Positions 55,770 to 64,000 of a stretch of 64,000 bases of DNA are shown in pieces; the stretch's first letter is position 1, and each line of letters starts with the position of its first letter. The DNA comes from Hypericibacter terrae (GTDB taxonomy: Bacteria; Pseudomonadota; Alphaproteobacteria; Dongiales; Dongiaceae). The notes under the pieces are model-generated. The model searched no databases. It saw only the letters and a list, made by a program, of their open reading frames with translations, and was not told where the DNA came from. The position numbers and the translations under genes were made by a program. The stretch is taken from NCBI RefSeq assembly GCF_008728855.1, contig NZ_CP042906.1:1798001-1862000 (forward strand). Reading direction: 5' to 3'.

Positions 55770-56678
55770 CTACGCGGTCGGCGAGGCCAGTCGCAGCCTG
55801 GCGAGGCTTGCGAACTCGCCTTCCGGATATTTCTCCAGATAGGCTTCGTAGAGCGAAGTATCGTCGCCCTCGCTCACGCTCTGCCAGAAGGCGAGCTCGA
55901 TGGCAGCCTGCTCGGGGGGCTCCGCCGCTTCGGTCGATTGGAGCGCGGTCTCGCATCGGGTCCTTGCCAACCCGGCAAAGGCGCCGTCGGGATATCGCTC
56001 GAGATAGGCGTTCAGCTCCGTCGGATCGGCGCTGTCCTTCACCGTCTCCCAGAAGGCGAGTTCGACCGCGACCAGATCGACCATGGCGGGTTCGGCGGTC
56101 GGCGCGATCGCCGGCGAGATCGCGTTCGAGGGCTCGCTCGGTTCCGAGGCCCCATCGAATCGCACCCGAAAGGCGCGCACCGGCTGGGCGATGTTCTTGA
56201 CGCTGTGCTCGCCCATATCCTCGAAGACGACGATGCCCTTGTTGCGCAAATGGTCGCGCACGCCTCTCGACACGCAGATCCCGCCGGGCTCGGCCATCGC
56301 CTCCAGACGGGCGGCGATATTGACGCCGTCGCCGAAGATGCCGCCATCCTTGACCATCACATCGCCGACATTGATGCCGATGCGAAAGACCATGCGCCGC
56401 TCCGGGGGCTCGTCCGCGTTCGCGGCAGCGATGGCCTGCTGGATCTTCGCGGCGCAGTCGACCGCATCGACCACGCTGGCAAACTCCGCCAGCACGCTGT
56501 CGCCCGCGGTTCCCGCGATCAGTCCGGTATGGCGCTCGATCAGATCGTCGACGATGAGGCGATGGTGGGTCAGCCTCGCCAGGGCGGCCGCCTCGTCGCG
56601 CTCCATATGCCGGCTATAGGCGACGATGTCGGCCGCCAGGATGGCGACCAGCTTTCGTTCCAGACGCGGCGTTTCCAC
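55770..56678 (-). CDS. soluble class III adenylate/guanylate cyclase with C-terminal repeats
   Basis: 302 aa. Catalytic domain at residues ~10-170 with metal aspartates in AADIVAYS and TAGDSVLAEF, and GINVGDVMVKDGGIFGDGVN. The C-terminal part has two tandem repeats of ~37 residues, each ELAFW...YLE(R/K)YPDGxFAxLARxR, probably protein-protein contacts. GTG start at 56678, AAGGA 7 nt upstream. Divergent from a Crp-family gene, so its product may be the signal for that regulator. Confidence 0.88.
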   Translation of the reverse strand: METPRLERKLVAILAADIVAYSRHMERDEAAALARLTHHRLIVDDLIERHTGLIAGTAGDSVLAEFASVVDAVDCAAKIQQAIAAANADEPPERRMVFRIGINVGDVMVKDGGIFGDGVNIAARLEAMAEPGGICVSRGVRDHLRNKGIVVFEDMGEHSVKNIAQPVRAFRVRFDGASEPSEPSNAISPAIAPTAEPAMVDLVAVELAFWETVKDSADPTELNAYLERYPDGAFAGLARTRCETALQSTEAAEPPEQAAIELAFWQSVSEGDDTSLYEAYLEKYPEGEFASLARLRLASPTA

Positions 56679-57124
56679 GGAAGATCCTTCGGGTCGAAAA
56701 CAGATCGCCGATGCCGGCGAGTCACGGATGGGTTGCGGGACACCCACCTGTCGCAAGAGAGTGGCGCGGTCCCGCGTGAGCTATCGCCCCTTGCACAACG
56801 GTTGACCCCCCTTCCGCGTTCCGTCTCGCGATCCCGCAGCCGCCGGGCCGCGGCACGGGCTCCCTGAGTTTGATCTGTAACGGCGGATCGTTTCCTTTAG
56901 AGTGATCGAAGCATAGATAAAGTGATTGAAGCACTTGGGCGCGCCGGCGGGTCCGAGGCCAGCGGCTGATGATTCAGCGTCGTTGTCCTGGGATGGGGGG
57001 CGCTCGCGCATCCCGCGATCGCGATCGAGAGGCCCTATGGCAGTCACGCCAGGGGTCGGCATCTTCGGGCATGGAATTGCGCCATCGAGGTTCGAGGCGC
57101 CGCCTGCCGGGGATTTTATTGAGG
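56679..57124. other. intergenic region between cyclase and Crp-family gene
   Basis: 446 nt between divergent genes. The main feature is the pair of 13-nt direct repeats at 56901-56933. No small gene is convincing. Confidence 0.5.
56901..56933. repeat. two 13-nt direct repeats, period 20
   Basis: AGTGATCGAAGCA at 56901-56913 and AGTGATTGAAGCA at 56921-56933, one mismatch, start to start 20 bp (about two helical turns). Candidate operator for the flanking divergent genes. Confidence 0.55.
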
Positions 57125-57874
57125 ATGGACGTGCAAACATCGAAGATGAAGCGGAAGAGCAACGGCAAGTCTTCCGGAAATCCTGCCAAGCTTGTCCCGA
57201 TCGCCAGGCCTCGCGAGGCCGCGGTGATGGCGGTGGCGCCGCCCTTCGATGCCGACGCCTTCCTGAGCTCGGTGGGGGCCGGCCGGTCCACGATCAAGTT
57301 CAAGTCGGGCAAGGGTGTCTTCCGGCAGGGTGATGCCGCCGACGCGGTCTTCTACATCCAGAAAGGCAAAGTGAAGCTGACCGTCGTGTCCCAGCAGGGG
57401 AAGGAAGGTGTCATCGCGATGCTGAGCGCCGGCGATTTCTTCGGCGAGGGATGCCTGGCCGGGCAGCCTCTCCATATCGCTTCGGCGGTGGCGATGAGCG
57501 ATTCCGTGATCGCGCGGATCGAGATCGACACGATGATCCGCGTGCTTCACGACGAGCCGAAACTCTCCGAGATGTTCATGGCCTTCCTGCTCTCCCGCAA
57601 CATCCAGTTCGAGGCGGATCTGGTCGACCAGCTGTTCAATTCCAGCGAGAGACGGCTGGCGCGGCTGCTTCTGCTGCTGGCCAGCTTCGGCAAGGAAGGG
57701 AAGATGGAGACGGTCATCCCGAAGATCAGCCAGGAGGTGCTGGCGGCCCGCGTGGGGACGACGCGCTCGCGGATCAACTTCTTCATGAACAAGTTCCGCA
57801 AGCTGGGCTTCATCGAATATAACGGCAGCTTGAAAGTGCACAGCTCGCTGCTGAACATCGTGGTCCATGACTGA
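57125..57874 (+). CDS. Crp/Fnr-family transcriptional regulator
   Basis: 249 aa from ATG 57125. cNMP-binding fold (ADAVFYIQKGKVKLTVVSQQ, FGEGCLAGQPLHIASA) and a winged HTH (ISQEVLAARVGTTRSRINFF) belonging to a widespread subgroup with FMNKFRKLGFIEYNG after it. No FNR cysteine cluster. The start is uncertain: 57125, 57146 or 57230; residues 1-28 are basic and likely unstructured. Candidate cAMP receptor given the divergent cyclase gene, but binding residues were not verified. Confidence 0.82.
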   Translation: MDVQTSKMKRKSNGKSSGNPAKLVPIARPREAAVMAVAPPFDADAFLSSVGAGRSTIKFKSGKGVFRQGDAADAVFYIQKGKVKLTVVSQQGKEGVIAMLSAGDFFGEGCLAGQPLHIASAVAMSDSVIARIEIDTMIRVLHDEPKLSEMFMAFLLSRNIQFEADLVDQLFNSSERRLARLLLLLASFGKEGKMETVIPKISQEVLAARVGTTRSRINFFMNKFRKLGFIEYNGSLKVHSSLLNIVVHD

Positions 57875-58022
57875 CGGCGGCACTCGGCGCGACCGGACGA
57901 TGGGAAAATAATCGCCGGCACTGTCTCCTATTGCACAGCGCGGCGGGGATTCGGGGCCTAGAAAGAGGCAAGCCTGCGCCATCCGAGCGCCAGGCGCCTC
58001 CCATCATCCGAAGGATTCCCCC

Positions 58023-58856
58023 ATGACAAAGCTCTTGAGCTCATGGCGACAGCTTGCGGCAGTCGGCAGCTTCGCCCTGCTCGCGGCTTGCGCCTCCCAA
58101 CCCCATCAGCAGGCGCAGCAACCCGCTCCCCAGCCTGCACCGGTCGCCGCGGCACCGGCACCGATGGCCAACTCCCAGCCCAGCATGTATCAGGTCGATT
58201 TCCAGACCAATCGATCCAACATCAATGCCGAGGGCCAGCAGACCATTCGCGATGTCGGCAATCTCGTCGCCGGCAACAACAACGCCTGGGTGACAATCGT
58301 CGGTCGCACCGATACAGCCGGCAGTGCCAGCTACAACAGGGAGTTGTCGCAACGCCGGGCCAATGCGGTGCGCGATGCGCTGCTCGGCACGGGCAAGATC
58401 CCGACGGGTCGTGTCGAGACCGCCTGGACCGGACAGGTGAAGCAGGCCGTGGGAACGGTCGACGGCGTCTCCGAGGCTCAGAACCGCGTCGTGGACATCT
58501 ATGTCCATTACACCGGGCAGCCGCAGGCGAACTACCAGCCCAGCCCCAGCACGTTCAAGATGATGCCGACAAGCACGGGACGCGTGCTGTCGACCGACAA
58601 CGGCATGACGCTCTACACCTATGACAGAGACAATGTCGGCCAGTCGCAATGCTATGGCCAATGCGCCGAATATTGGCCGCCTTTCCTCGCCAATGCGTCC
58701 GCCGTGCCATCCGGCAACATGACGCTGATCTCCCGCCTCGATGGGAAGAAGCAGTGGGCGAGCAACGGAATGCCCCTCTACACCTATGTCCAGGACAGGA
58801 ACCCGGGCGACGTCGAGGGCAACAACTATAACAACAACTGGCATGTGGTTCGCTGA
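58023..58856 (+). CDS. OmpA-domain lipoprotein fused to secreted-repeat domain
   Basis: 277 aa. Lipobox LLAACASQ at residues ~19-26, Gln/Pro/Ala linker, OmpA_C domain (~52-165; IVGRTDTAGSASYNRELSQR is its peptidoglycan-binding motif), then a PF03640-type secreted repeat (VLSTDNGMTLYTYDRDNVGQ with C-x3-C and a second partial repeat WASNGMPLYTYVQD). It presumably anchors the outer membrane to peptidoglycan. The combination is uncommon. Confidence 0.82.
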   Translation: MTKLLSSWRQLAAVGSFALLAACASQPHQQAQQPAPQPAPVAAAPAPMANSQPSMYQVDFQTNRSNINAEGQQTIRDVGNLVAGNNNAWVTIVGRTDTAGSASYNRELSQRRANAVRDALLGTGKIPTGRVETAWTGQVKQAVGTVDGVSEAQNRVVDIYVHYTGQPQANYQPSPSTFKMMPTSTGRVLSTDNGMTLYTYDRDNVGQSQCYGQCAEYWPPFLANASAVPSGNMTLISRLDGKKQWASNGMPLYTYVQDRNPGDVEGNNYNNNWHVVR

Positions 58857-58973
58857 CGCCGGGCCCGACGACCGCCGCGGGGATCTCCGCGGCGATCCGA
58901 CGGTTCGATCGCGCCAGGCGTGACGGGGCCAGGCAGGCCTTGAATTAACAAGAGTTGCTGCTGAAGCAACCAG

Positions 58974-59016
58974 AGCCCGCCACTGGTTCCCCCTCCCGGG
59001 CCGGTGGCGGGCTTTT
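58974..59016 (+). terminator. rho-independent terminator after the OmpA fusion gene
   Basis: AGCCCGCCACTGG at 58974-58986 pairs with CCGGTGGCGGGCT at 59001-59013 (one mismatch), followed by TTTTC. An earlier hairpin GTTGC/GCAAC is at 58954-58970. Confidence 0.85.
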
Positions 59017-59148
59017 CTATGTGTGAAGTTTCGCTGACATTCCGCTGCCAGGCTGGACCGGGCGGATTACGGTCAGCCAGAATGGGCGCGCCGGGATCGA
59101 AGAGTGCACGGTGATGCGGCACAACGGCGGTGAAGGGAAGGGGCGGGG

Positions 59149-59925
59149 ATGGTCCTGCGGCATGGGGACGGCAGCGCCGGCGATGCCAATTACGGGGCGA
59201 TCGGCGCCGATTATGCACGCTTCCGCCGGCCGGATCCCCGCATTGCCGCTCTCATCGGGGCGGCGCTGGGCGACGCGCGATCCATTCTGAATGTCTGGGC
59301 TCGCGCCGGCTCCTACGAGCCGACCGACCGGATCGTGACCGCGGTCGAGCCTTCCGCTTCCATGCGCGCGCAGCGGCCCGCTCACCTGCCGGCTGCGATC
59401 GATGCCGTCGCGGAACAGCTGCCGTTCGAAGACAGCCGTTTCGACGCCGGCATGGCGAGCTTCACGGTGCATCAGTGGCGGGATCTGGAGGCGGGCTTGC
59501 GCGAGATGCGGCGGGTCACGCGGGGACCGGTCGTCATCCTGACCTGCGACCCCGGCGAGCTCGGCCGGTTCTGGCTCGACCTCTATGCGCCGGAGGCCAT
59601 TGCGATCGAAGCGGGACGCTATCCTTCGATCGAGAGAATGACGAAGGTCCTGGGCCCGCGCATCGAGGTCTCGTCGGTCCCGATTCCGTTGGACTGCATC
59701 GACGGGTTCAACGAGGCCTATTACGGCAGGCCGGAACGCCTGCTTGATCCGGCCGCGCGATTGGCCTGCTCGGCCTGGAGCTTCGTCGACGCAGCGGCGG
59801 TCTCCCGGTTCGAGCGCCACCTCAAGCAGGATCTCGACAGCGGCGCGTGGGACCGGCGGCTGGGTTATCTGCGCGCCCGGCCCGAGTTCGAGGGCTCCCT
59901 AAGGCTGGTCGTCGCGCAGCGCTGA
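59149..59925 (+). CDS. class I SAM methyltransferase with altered glycine loop
   Basis: 258 aa. Rossmann order is recognisable (ARFRRPDPRIAALI, SAVEPSASMRAQ-type acidic strand end TAVEPSAS, then FDAGMASFTVHQW) but motif I reads ILNVWARAGSYEP, with Trp and Arg in place of two glycines of the family's NVGAGAGSYEP. Loss of those glycines should impair SAM binding; the gene may encode an inactive relative or a remodelled site. ATG 59149 with GGGG upstream. Confidence 0.75.
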   Translation: MVLRHGDGSAGDANYGAIGADYARFRRPDPRIAALIGAALGDARSILNVWARAGSYEPTDRIVTAVEPSASMRAQRPAHLPAAIDAVAEQLPFEDSRFDAGMASFTVHQWRDLEAGLREMRRVTRGPVVILTCDPGELGRFWLDLYAPEAIAIEAGRYPSIERMTKVLGPRIEVSSVPIPLDCIDGFNEAYYGRPERLLDPAARLACSAWSFVDAAAVSRFERHLKQDLDSGAWDRRLGYLRARPEFEGSLRLVVAQR

Positions 59926-59953
59926 CGGCGATCGAACGCCGGCGGCTCAAGGC

Positions 59954-60877
59954 TTATTTGGCGGTGCCGTTGATGGCCACAGACTGGATGGCAAAGTTGC
60001 CGCCGCTATTGACCATCATGAACCCGGTGAAGGGCTTGCGGCTGCCGACGTCGGTGGCTTCGATCACGGTCTGGCCATCGAGGGCGACCGTCATTTTCCC
60101 CGACAACCCCCGCTTCCATTCGATGACATGGAGCTGGTTGTCTTCGAGGTTGATGGCGCCGGCGGAAGTCGCCAGCAGCTGGCTGCCCTGGGGCGTCACA
60201 CGCGACAGGGACAGGCCGTTGGCGCCGCCGGGGAGGTAGGCGAGCTGATAGGACCGCTCGCCATTCTGTCCGGCATAGACGCCGTAGTTGAACTGGCCAC
60301 GGCTCTCGCGGGAGGCCATCTCGATCCGGATGGAGAACTGGTCGGAGATCGCCACGGGAACGAGGATCGAGGCCGGCGCGTCCTGGGTCTGTTGCGTCGA
60401 GGTGGTGGTGCCATTTTGCCGGGCCAGGACGGCGGCCAGGACCGCGGCGACGATATCGGTCCCGTTGCTGGTGCTCGAGGTCGAGCTGTAGCTGCCATAT
60501 TTGCGGACCCGGCTGGTCAAGGCGTTGGTGCCGCTGCTGTTGGTGGCGACACGCCAGTCTCCCGCCACGATCGTCCAGGTGGGCTTGCCGGTGAGGTTGC
60601 CGTCGCTGAAATTGTCGTAGAGCAGTCGCGTGGGCCAGCGGGCACGATCCTCATATTCGCTGGCCATCGACCGCAGATCGGCCAGGAACTCGGGATCCGC
60701 GGCCTTGTCCTGCTCGGCCTGGTCGGTCAGGGCCCGGAGATTCTTCAGCAACTCGGTCATGTCGCCGGTCTGCACCTGGCCCTGCCAGGGCGAGTAGCGG
60801 GAATCGTCGGCGAAGCCGGTCGAGACGGTGAACAGCAGCAATCCGGCCGCGGCGGTGAGGGCAAGGGCGGTTTTCAT
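59954..60877 (-). CDS. secreted LamG-like protein of unknown function
   Basis: 307 aa. Signal peptide (MKTALALTAAAGLLLFTVST ... FADD), a short helical region, then a beta-sandwich-like part (FSDGNLTGKPTWTIVAGDWR, QFSIRIEMASRESRGQFNYG, LEDNQLHVIEWKRG, FMMVNSGGNFAIQSVAI) typical of LamG/concanavalin-like sugar-binding domains. ATG 60877 with AGGAG 8 nt upstream. Not further recognised. Confidence 0.75.
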   Translation of the reverse strand: MKTALALTAAAGLLLFTVSTGFADDSRYSPWQGQVQTGDMTELLKNLRALTDQAEQDKAADPEFLADLRSMASEYEDRARWPTRLLYDNFSDGNLTGKPTWTIVAGDWRVATNSSGTNALTSRVRKYGSYSSTSSTSNGTDIVAAVLAAVLARQNGTTTSTQQTQDAPASILVPVAISDQFSIRIEMASRESRGQFNYGVYAGQNGERSYQLAYLPGGANGLSLSRVTPQGSQLLATSAGAINLEDNQLHVIEWKRGLSGKMTVALDGQTVIEATDVGSRKPFTGFMMVNSGGNFAIQSVAINGTAK

Positions 60878-61182
60878 GTCGTGGCTCCTGGTTGTGGACC
60901 TCGCCATCAGGCGCCGGGGGAGGGCCGGTTCATTGCCAGATCTGCCTTTCGGGGCCGGTCCGGGACGTCGCTCGGTGGAAAGAGATCGTCCGCTGCGGTG
61001 CGCGCGCTGAATCCCAGCGCTTGAAGACCGGCGCAATGACATGCCGTGCGGGAAAATCCCGATTGGCCGACAGGGCCACAACCGGGGCTAGGGGAAGCGA
61101 CCTCAATCTAGGTCATGCAACGATCGGCGCCTGTCCAATATTGAACAGGGCGGAGCGCTTCATGCTGGTCGCCGGCCGACCG
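60878..61182. other. intergenic region with a palindrome
   Basis: 305 nt upstream of the LamG-like gene. Holds GACCT-N6-AGGTC near 61110 and the near-perfect 18-nt palindrome CTGTCCAATATTGAACAG at 61131-61148 (one mismatched pair). No gene. Confidence 0.5.
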
Positions 61183-61683
61183 TCAGGGCGTCGTAACGCT
61201 CGACGCAATCGAGGCGATGACGTCCGAGGCCATCTTGAATTGCGGGTCGCGGTCCGTGACGGCGTGGCGCTTCGCGATATAGGCGAAGTCGGTGTACTCG
61301 ACCCAGACTTGTCCATTCGGGTCCTCGAACACAAGGAGCCGCACGGGCCAATCGATGCCGGCTTGCGGATTGGCGGTCATGAACTGGCCGCCCAAGGCGG
61401 GATTGCCGAACTCGAGCAGGGTGGAGGGCCGCAGATCGACGCCGGCGGCGGTCGCGAGCTTCGACTGATCGACCTCCTGGAAGAACATCAGCCCCTTGGC
61501 GGCGATGTCCTGCTTCAGGCGGCTGAGGGTCTCGCTCATCGCATAGCCGCTCTTGGCGACGACGATGCCGTTGGCCGCCGCTGCGGGCCCGTCGGCGGCC
61601 TGGGACATCGGCTGTGCGGCACAGCCCAGCAGCCCGAAGGCCAGAATCGCAGCCGATAGATATCCGATGGGGCGGGTGAACAT
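61183..61683 (-). CDS. DUF302 lipoprotein
   Basis: 166 aa. Lipobox LLGCAAQ at residues ~18-24, then a DUF302 domain: SGYAMSETLSRLKQDIAAKG, LLEFGNPALGGQFMTANPQA, VRLLVFEDPNGQVWVEYTDF. The family is uncharacterised but sometimes linked to metal or heat stress. ATG 61683 with GGAG upstream starts the signal peptide. Confidence 0.85.
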   Translation of the reverse strand: MFTRPIGYLSAAILAFGLLGCAAQPMSQAADGPAAAANGIVVAKSGYAMSETLSRLKQDIAAKGLMFFQEVDQSKLATAAGVDLRPSTLLEFGNPALGGQFMTANPQAGIDWPVRLLVFEDPNGQVWVEYTDFAYIAKRHAVTDRDPQFKMASDVIASIASSVTTP

Positions 61684-62096
61684 GGTGACTCCGTCTCGTC
61701 TTGGGGAACCCCGCATCCGACGGGGCCTTCGACGGTCATCATGACGCGAGGGCGGCCGGCAGCGGAAATGCCGACAACCTATGATGTCGATGCGCAGGCG
61801 CTATCGCGCGCTGAGAACCGGTGGCGCGCCTGCGTCTGATTCTCATCCAGACAAAGATGTCGGGGAGAATGCCTCGCTTGCCTCGGCGCCTTCGGCTAAC
61901 CTTTGCCGATAAGAATGAGTTTGACGATCGACGCCGTTTGCCACCGCTCGCGTACCCCTGACTCTCCTGAGCGGCGGCAGTATCGCGGTTCGATCCACGG
62001 CCGGGGAAGGGACATTCGGGCTCATGGTCGACGTCGTGCCTACTGCCGGCGTTGCTCCGTCTCAAATCGCTCGCCACTGAGAGCGGCCCGTCTGCC
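61684..62096. other. intergenic region before the P-type ATPase gene
   Basis: 413 nt between divergent genes. Promoters are presumed but no clear -35/-10, FNR box or Pho box was found; no convincing small gene. Confidence 0.5.
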
Positions 62097-64000
62097 ATGC
62101 CCAATCGCGCCATCCCTGCTGATCGCCTCGGCAACCTGCGGGGATCCGACCAGGGCTTGACCGCGGCCGACATTTCGGCACGCCGCGGCCTGTACGGCTT
62201 CAACGACATCGTCGAAACCCCGCCCGCGAGCTGGCGCGATTTGGCCCGCGACACCGCGCGCGATCCGATGATCTGGTTTCTCCTGGGGACCAGCCTGCTG
62301 TTCGGCATTCTGGGCGAACTCGTCGAAGCAGCGATCCTGCTCGGCGCTCTGGTGCCGCTCGTCGGGATGGACGCCTATCTCCACCGTCGTACCCAAGCCT
62401 CGACCCAAGGGTTGAGCAGCCGCCTTGCCGCCCGCGCCACGGCAATGCGCGACGGCGTCGCCGTGGAGATTCCGGCCCGGGAGCTCGTTCCCGGCGATCT
62501 GGCCCTGCTGGGTCCCGGGGAGCTCTTCCCGGCCGACGGTCTCGTCGTCGCGGGTGCGGAGATTCAGGTCGACGAATCCGCTCTCACCGGCGAAGCCTAT
62601 CCGGTCCGAAAGCAGCCGATCGACTGGCAAGCGGCAACCGGCGGCAGAGCCGGAGAAGCGCATTGGGCCTTCGCGGGGACAAGGCTGCTCACCGGTCATG
62701 CGCAATTGCGCGTGACCCATATCGGCGGCGAAACGCTCTATGGCGAGATCGTGCGTTCGGCGCTATCCGGCGCGCATGCCAAGACCCCCTTGCAGACGGC
62801 CGTGGGCGGGCTGGTGGCGATCCTGCTGGTGGCGGCCCTCATCATGTGCGTCGTGCTCGCGGCGATCAGACTCCTTCAGGGTCACGGGCTCGTCGACGCC
62901 TTCCTCAGCGCCGTGACTTTGGCCGTCGCGGCATTGCCGGAAGAATTTCCGGTGGTGTTTACATTCTTTCTGGGCGTGGGCGTCTATCGCCTCGCCCGGC
63001 GGCAGGCCCTGGTGCGCCGGGCCGTCGCCGTCGAGAATATCGGCCGCGTCACTTGCATATGTTCGGACAAGACCGGCACCTTGACCGAGGGGCGCCTGGT
63101 CCTGGCGCATCAAGAGGCGGCTCCGGGGTGCGCGGCGGACGGCCTGGTGAAGCTGGCGGCGCTGGCGGCCCGCGCCGACAGCGGAGATCCGCTCGACATC
63201 GCCCTCGTCGAAGCCGCGAGCCCTCCGGAAGCCGAGCGCCTGGCGACATTTCCCTTCACCGAAGACCGGCGCCGGGAAACGGTCATCGTTCGCCTGCCCG
63301 ATGGGCGGTGCCACGCCGTGATGAAGGGCGCTCCCGAAACGGTGCTCGGCATGTGCTCCCTGGCCGGAGCCGAGGGGGAATCGTGGCGCGGGAAGGTCGC
63401 CGGATTCGCTTCGAGCGGCCATAAGGTGATCGCCTGCGCCGATCTGATCCTGGACGAAGGGCGGTGGCAGGGCGGGGAACCCGATCGCGGATACTCGTTC
63501 CAAGGTCTGCTCGCCTTCGAGGACCAGGTGCGCGCAGGCGTGAAGGAGGCGATCCAGGCCTGCCGCGCCGCCGGCATTCGCGTGATCATGGTCACGGGCG
63601 ATCACCCGGCCACGGCCGAGGCGATCGCACGCGAGATCGGCCTGGGCGGCGCTGCGCCCGTCGTCCTGACGGGGCAGGAGATGCAGGACGGCGCCGGCCC
63701 AGCCGAAACCGCCCGGTGGGACCATGCGGACGTGCTCGCGCGCGTCGTTCCCTCGCAGAAGCTCGAGCTCGTGCGGGCCCTGCAGGCCCGTGGCGAGATC
63801 GTCGCGGTCACGGGCGACGGCGTGAACGACGTTCCGGCACTGCAGGCTGCGGATATCGGCATCGCGATGGGCGAACGGGGAACGCGCAGCGCCCGCGAGG
63901 TCGCCGCGATCGTCCTGATGGACGACAATTTTCGCACCATCGTTCGGGCCATCGCCGAGGGCCGCCAGCTCTTCCGGAACCTGCAGTTGAGCTTCGCCTA
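62097..64000 (+). CDS. cation-translocating P-type ATPase (partial, C-terminus outside window)
   Basis: 634 residues visible from ATG 62097. A-domain loop DESALTGEAYPVRK, TM4 motif VAALPEEFPVVFTFFLG (PEEFP), phosphorylation Asp324 in CSDKTGTLTE, N-domain KGAPETVL and hinge VTGDGVNDVPALQAADIGIA. This matches Ca2+/Mg2+/H+-type (P2/P3) ATPases rather than heavy-metal P1B pumps, and there is no N-terminal metal-binding domain. The ion cannot be named because the C-terminal helices are missing. Confidence 0.9.
   Translation, partial: MPNRAIPADRLGNLRGSDQGLTAADISARRGLYGFNDIVETPPASWRDLARDTARDPMIWFLLGTSLLFGILGELVEAAILLGALVPLVGMDAYLHRRTQASTQGLSSRLAARATAMRDGVAVEIPARELVPGDLALLGPGELFPADGLVVAGAEIQVDESALTGEAYPVRKQPIDWQAATGGRAGEAHWAFAGTRLLTGHAQLRVTHIGGETLYGEIVRSALSGAHAKTPLQTAVGGLVAILLVAALIMCVVLAAIRLLQGHGLVDAFLSAVTLAVAALPEEFPVVFTFFLGVGVYRLARRQALVRRAVAVENIGRVTCICSDKTGTLTEGRLVLAHQEAAPGCAADGLVKLAALAARADSGDPLDIALVEAASPPEAERLATFPFTEDRRRETVIVRLPDGRCHAVMKGAPETVLGMCSLAGAEGESWRGKVAGFASSGHKVIACADLILDEGRWQGGEPDRGYSFQGLLAFEDQVRAGVKEAIQACRAAGIRVIMVTGDHPATAEAIAREIGLGGAAPVVLTGQEMQDGAGPAETARWDHADVLARVVPSQKLELVRALQARGEIVAVTGDGVNDVPALQAADIGIAMGERGTRSAREVAAIVLMDDNFRTIVRAIAEGRQLFRNLQLSFA

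Overview
The window is high-GC bacterial chromosome, most likely an alphaproteobacterium and probably a member of the Rhodospirillales or a neighbour. This is inferred from a soluble haem-PAS FixL with FixJ and a FixK-type regulator, an acetoacetate decarboxylase/3-hydroxybutyrate dehydrogenase pair, valine-catabolism genes, class III nucleotide cyclases, a rhizobial-style two-ATPase sugar or polyol ABC operon, and GTCATCCCCGCGAAAGCGGGG-type REP units. There is no phage, insertion sequence or CRISPR array. Gene density is normal and long antisense reading frames are shadows of the high GC content.

Layout. 0-6 kb: a partial winged-helix/TPR regulator, an NmrA-like oxidoreductase, a small membrane protein, then patatin-like protein - acetoacetate decarboxylase - 3-hydroxybutyrate dehydrogenase. 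6-15 kb: a membrane-anchored adenylate cyclase, an MFS carrier and a YfcG-like thiol transferase separated by a near-perfect Pho box, a Cys/Met-metabolism PLP enzyme, an operon of a C45-type amidohydrolase and an FAD amine/amino-acid oxidase, a 65-aa protein and a Bcr/CflA drug exporter. 15-23 kb: pstSCAB behind a Pho box, with a perfect 12-bp hairpin between pstS and pstC, then small membrane proteins and a large MscS channel.

23-34 kb is the most distinctive system. One operon encodes a complete sugar/polyol ABC transporter (binding protein, two permeases, a 66-aa membrane protein, two different ATPases), then DhaL, DhaM, an HPr, a full PTS enzyme I and a small HTH protein. DhaK lies convergently, as its own transcription unit. 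The two transcription units carry the same 20-bp promoter element (18 of 20 identical, TTTAG repeated every 5 bp) placed between -35 and -10, so they are very probably one regulon. The proteins form a self-contained PEP -> EI -> HPr -> DhaM -> DhaL/DhaK relay tied to an ABC importer.

34-44.5 kb is an oxygen-response island: a CBS-domain protein; a translationally coupled operon of an acetyl-CoA-synthetase-like ligase, pyruvate-dehydrogenase-type E1 alpha, E1 beta and E2, and a dedicated acyl carrier protein (no E3); an HPF/RaiA ribosome-hibernation factor; a FixK-type Crp/Fnr protein; a lone receiver domain; and FixJ and FixL. Two perfect TTGAT-N4-ATCAA boxes lie between the CBS gene and the ligase operon and in front of the HPF gene. 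A circuit FixL -> FixJ -> FixK -> these promoters is inferred.

44.9-64 kb: valine catabolism (acyl-CoA dehydrogenase, 3-hydroxyisobutyryl-CoA hydrolase, mmsB), a DUF502 protein, nhaA, an EF-hand lipoprotein, tRNA-Ser(GCT), an SDR/AraC divergent pair, a uracil/thymine-mismatch glycosylase, an aldo/keto reductase, a second cyclase divergent from a Crp-family regulator, several secreted proteins of unknown role, a methyltransferase with a degenerate SAM loop, and the first two thirds of a cation P-type ATPase cut by the right edge.
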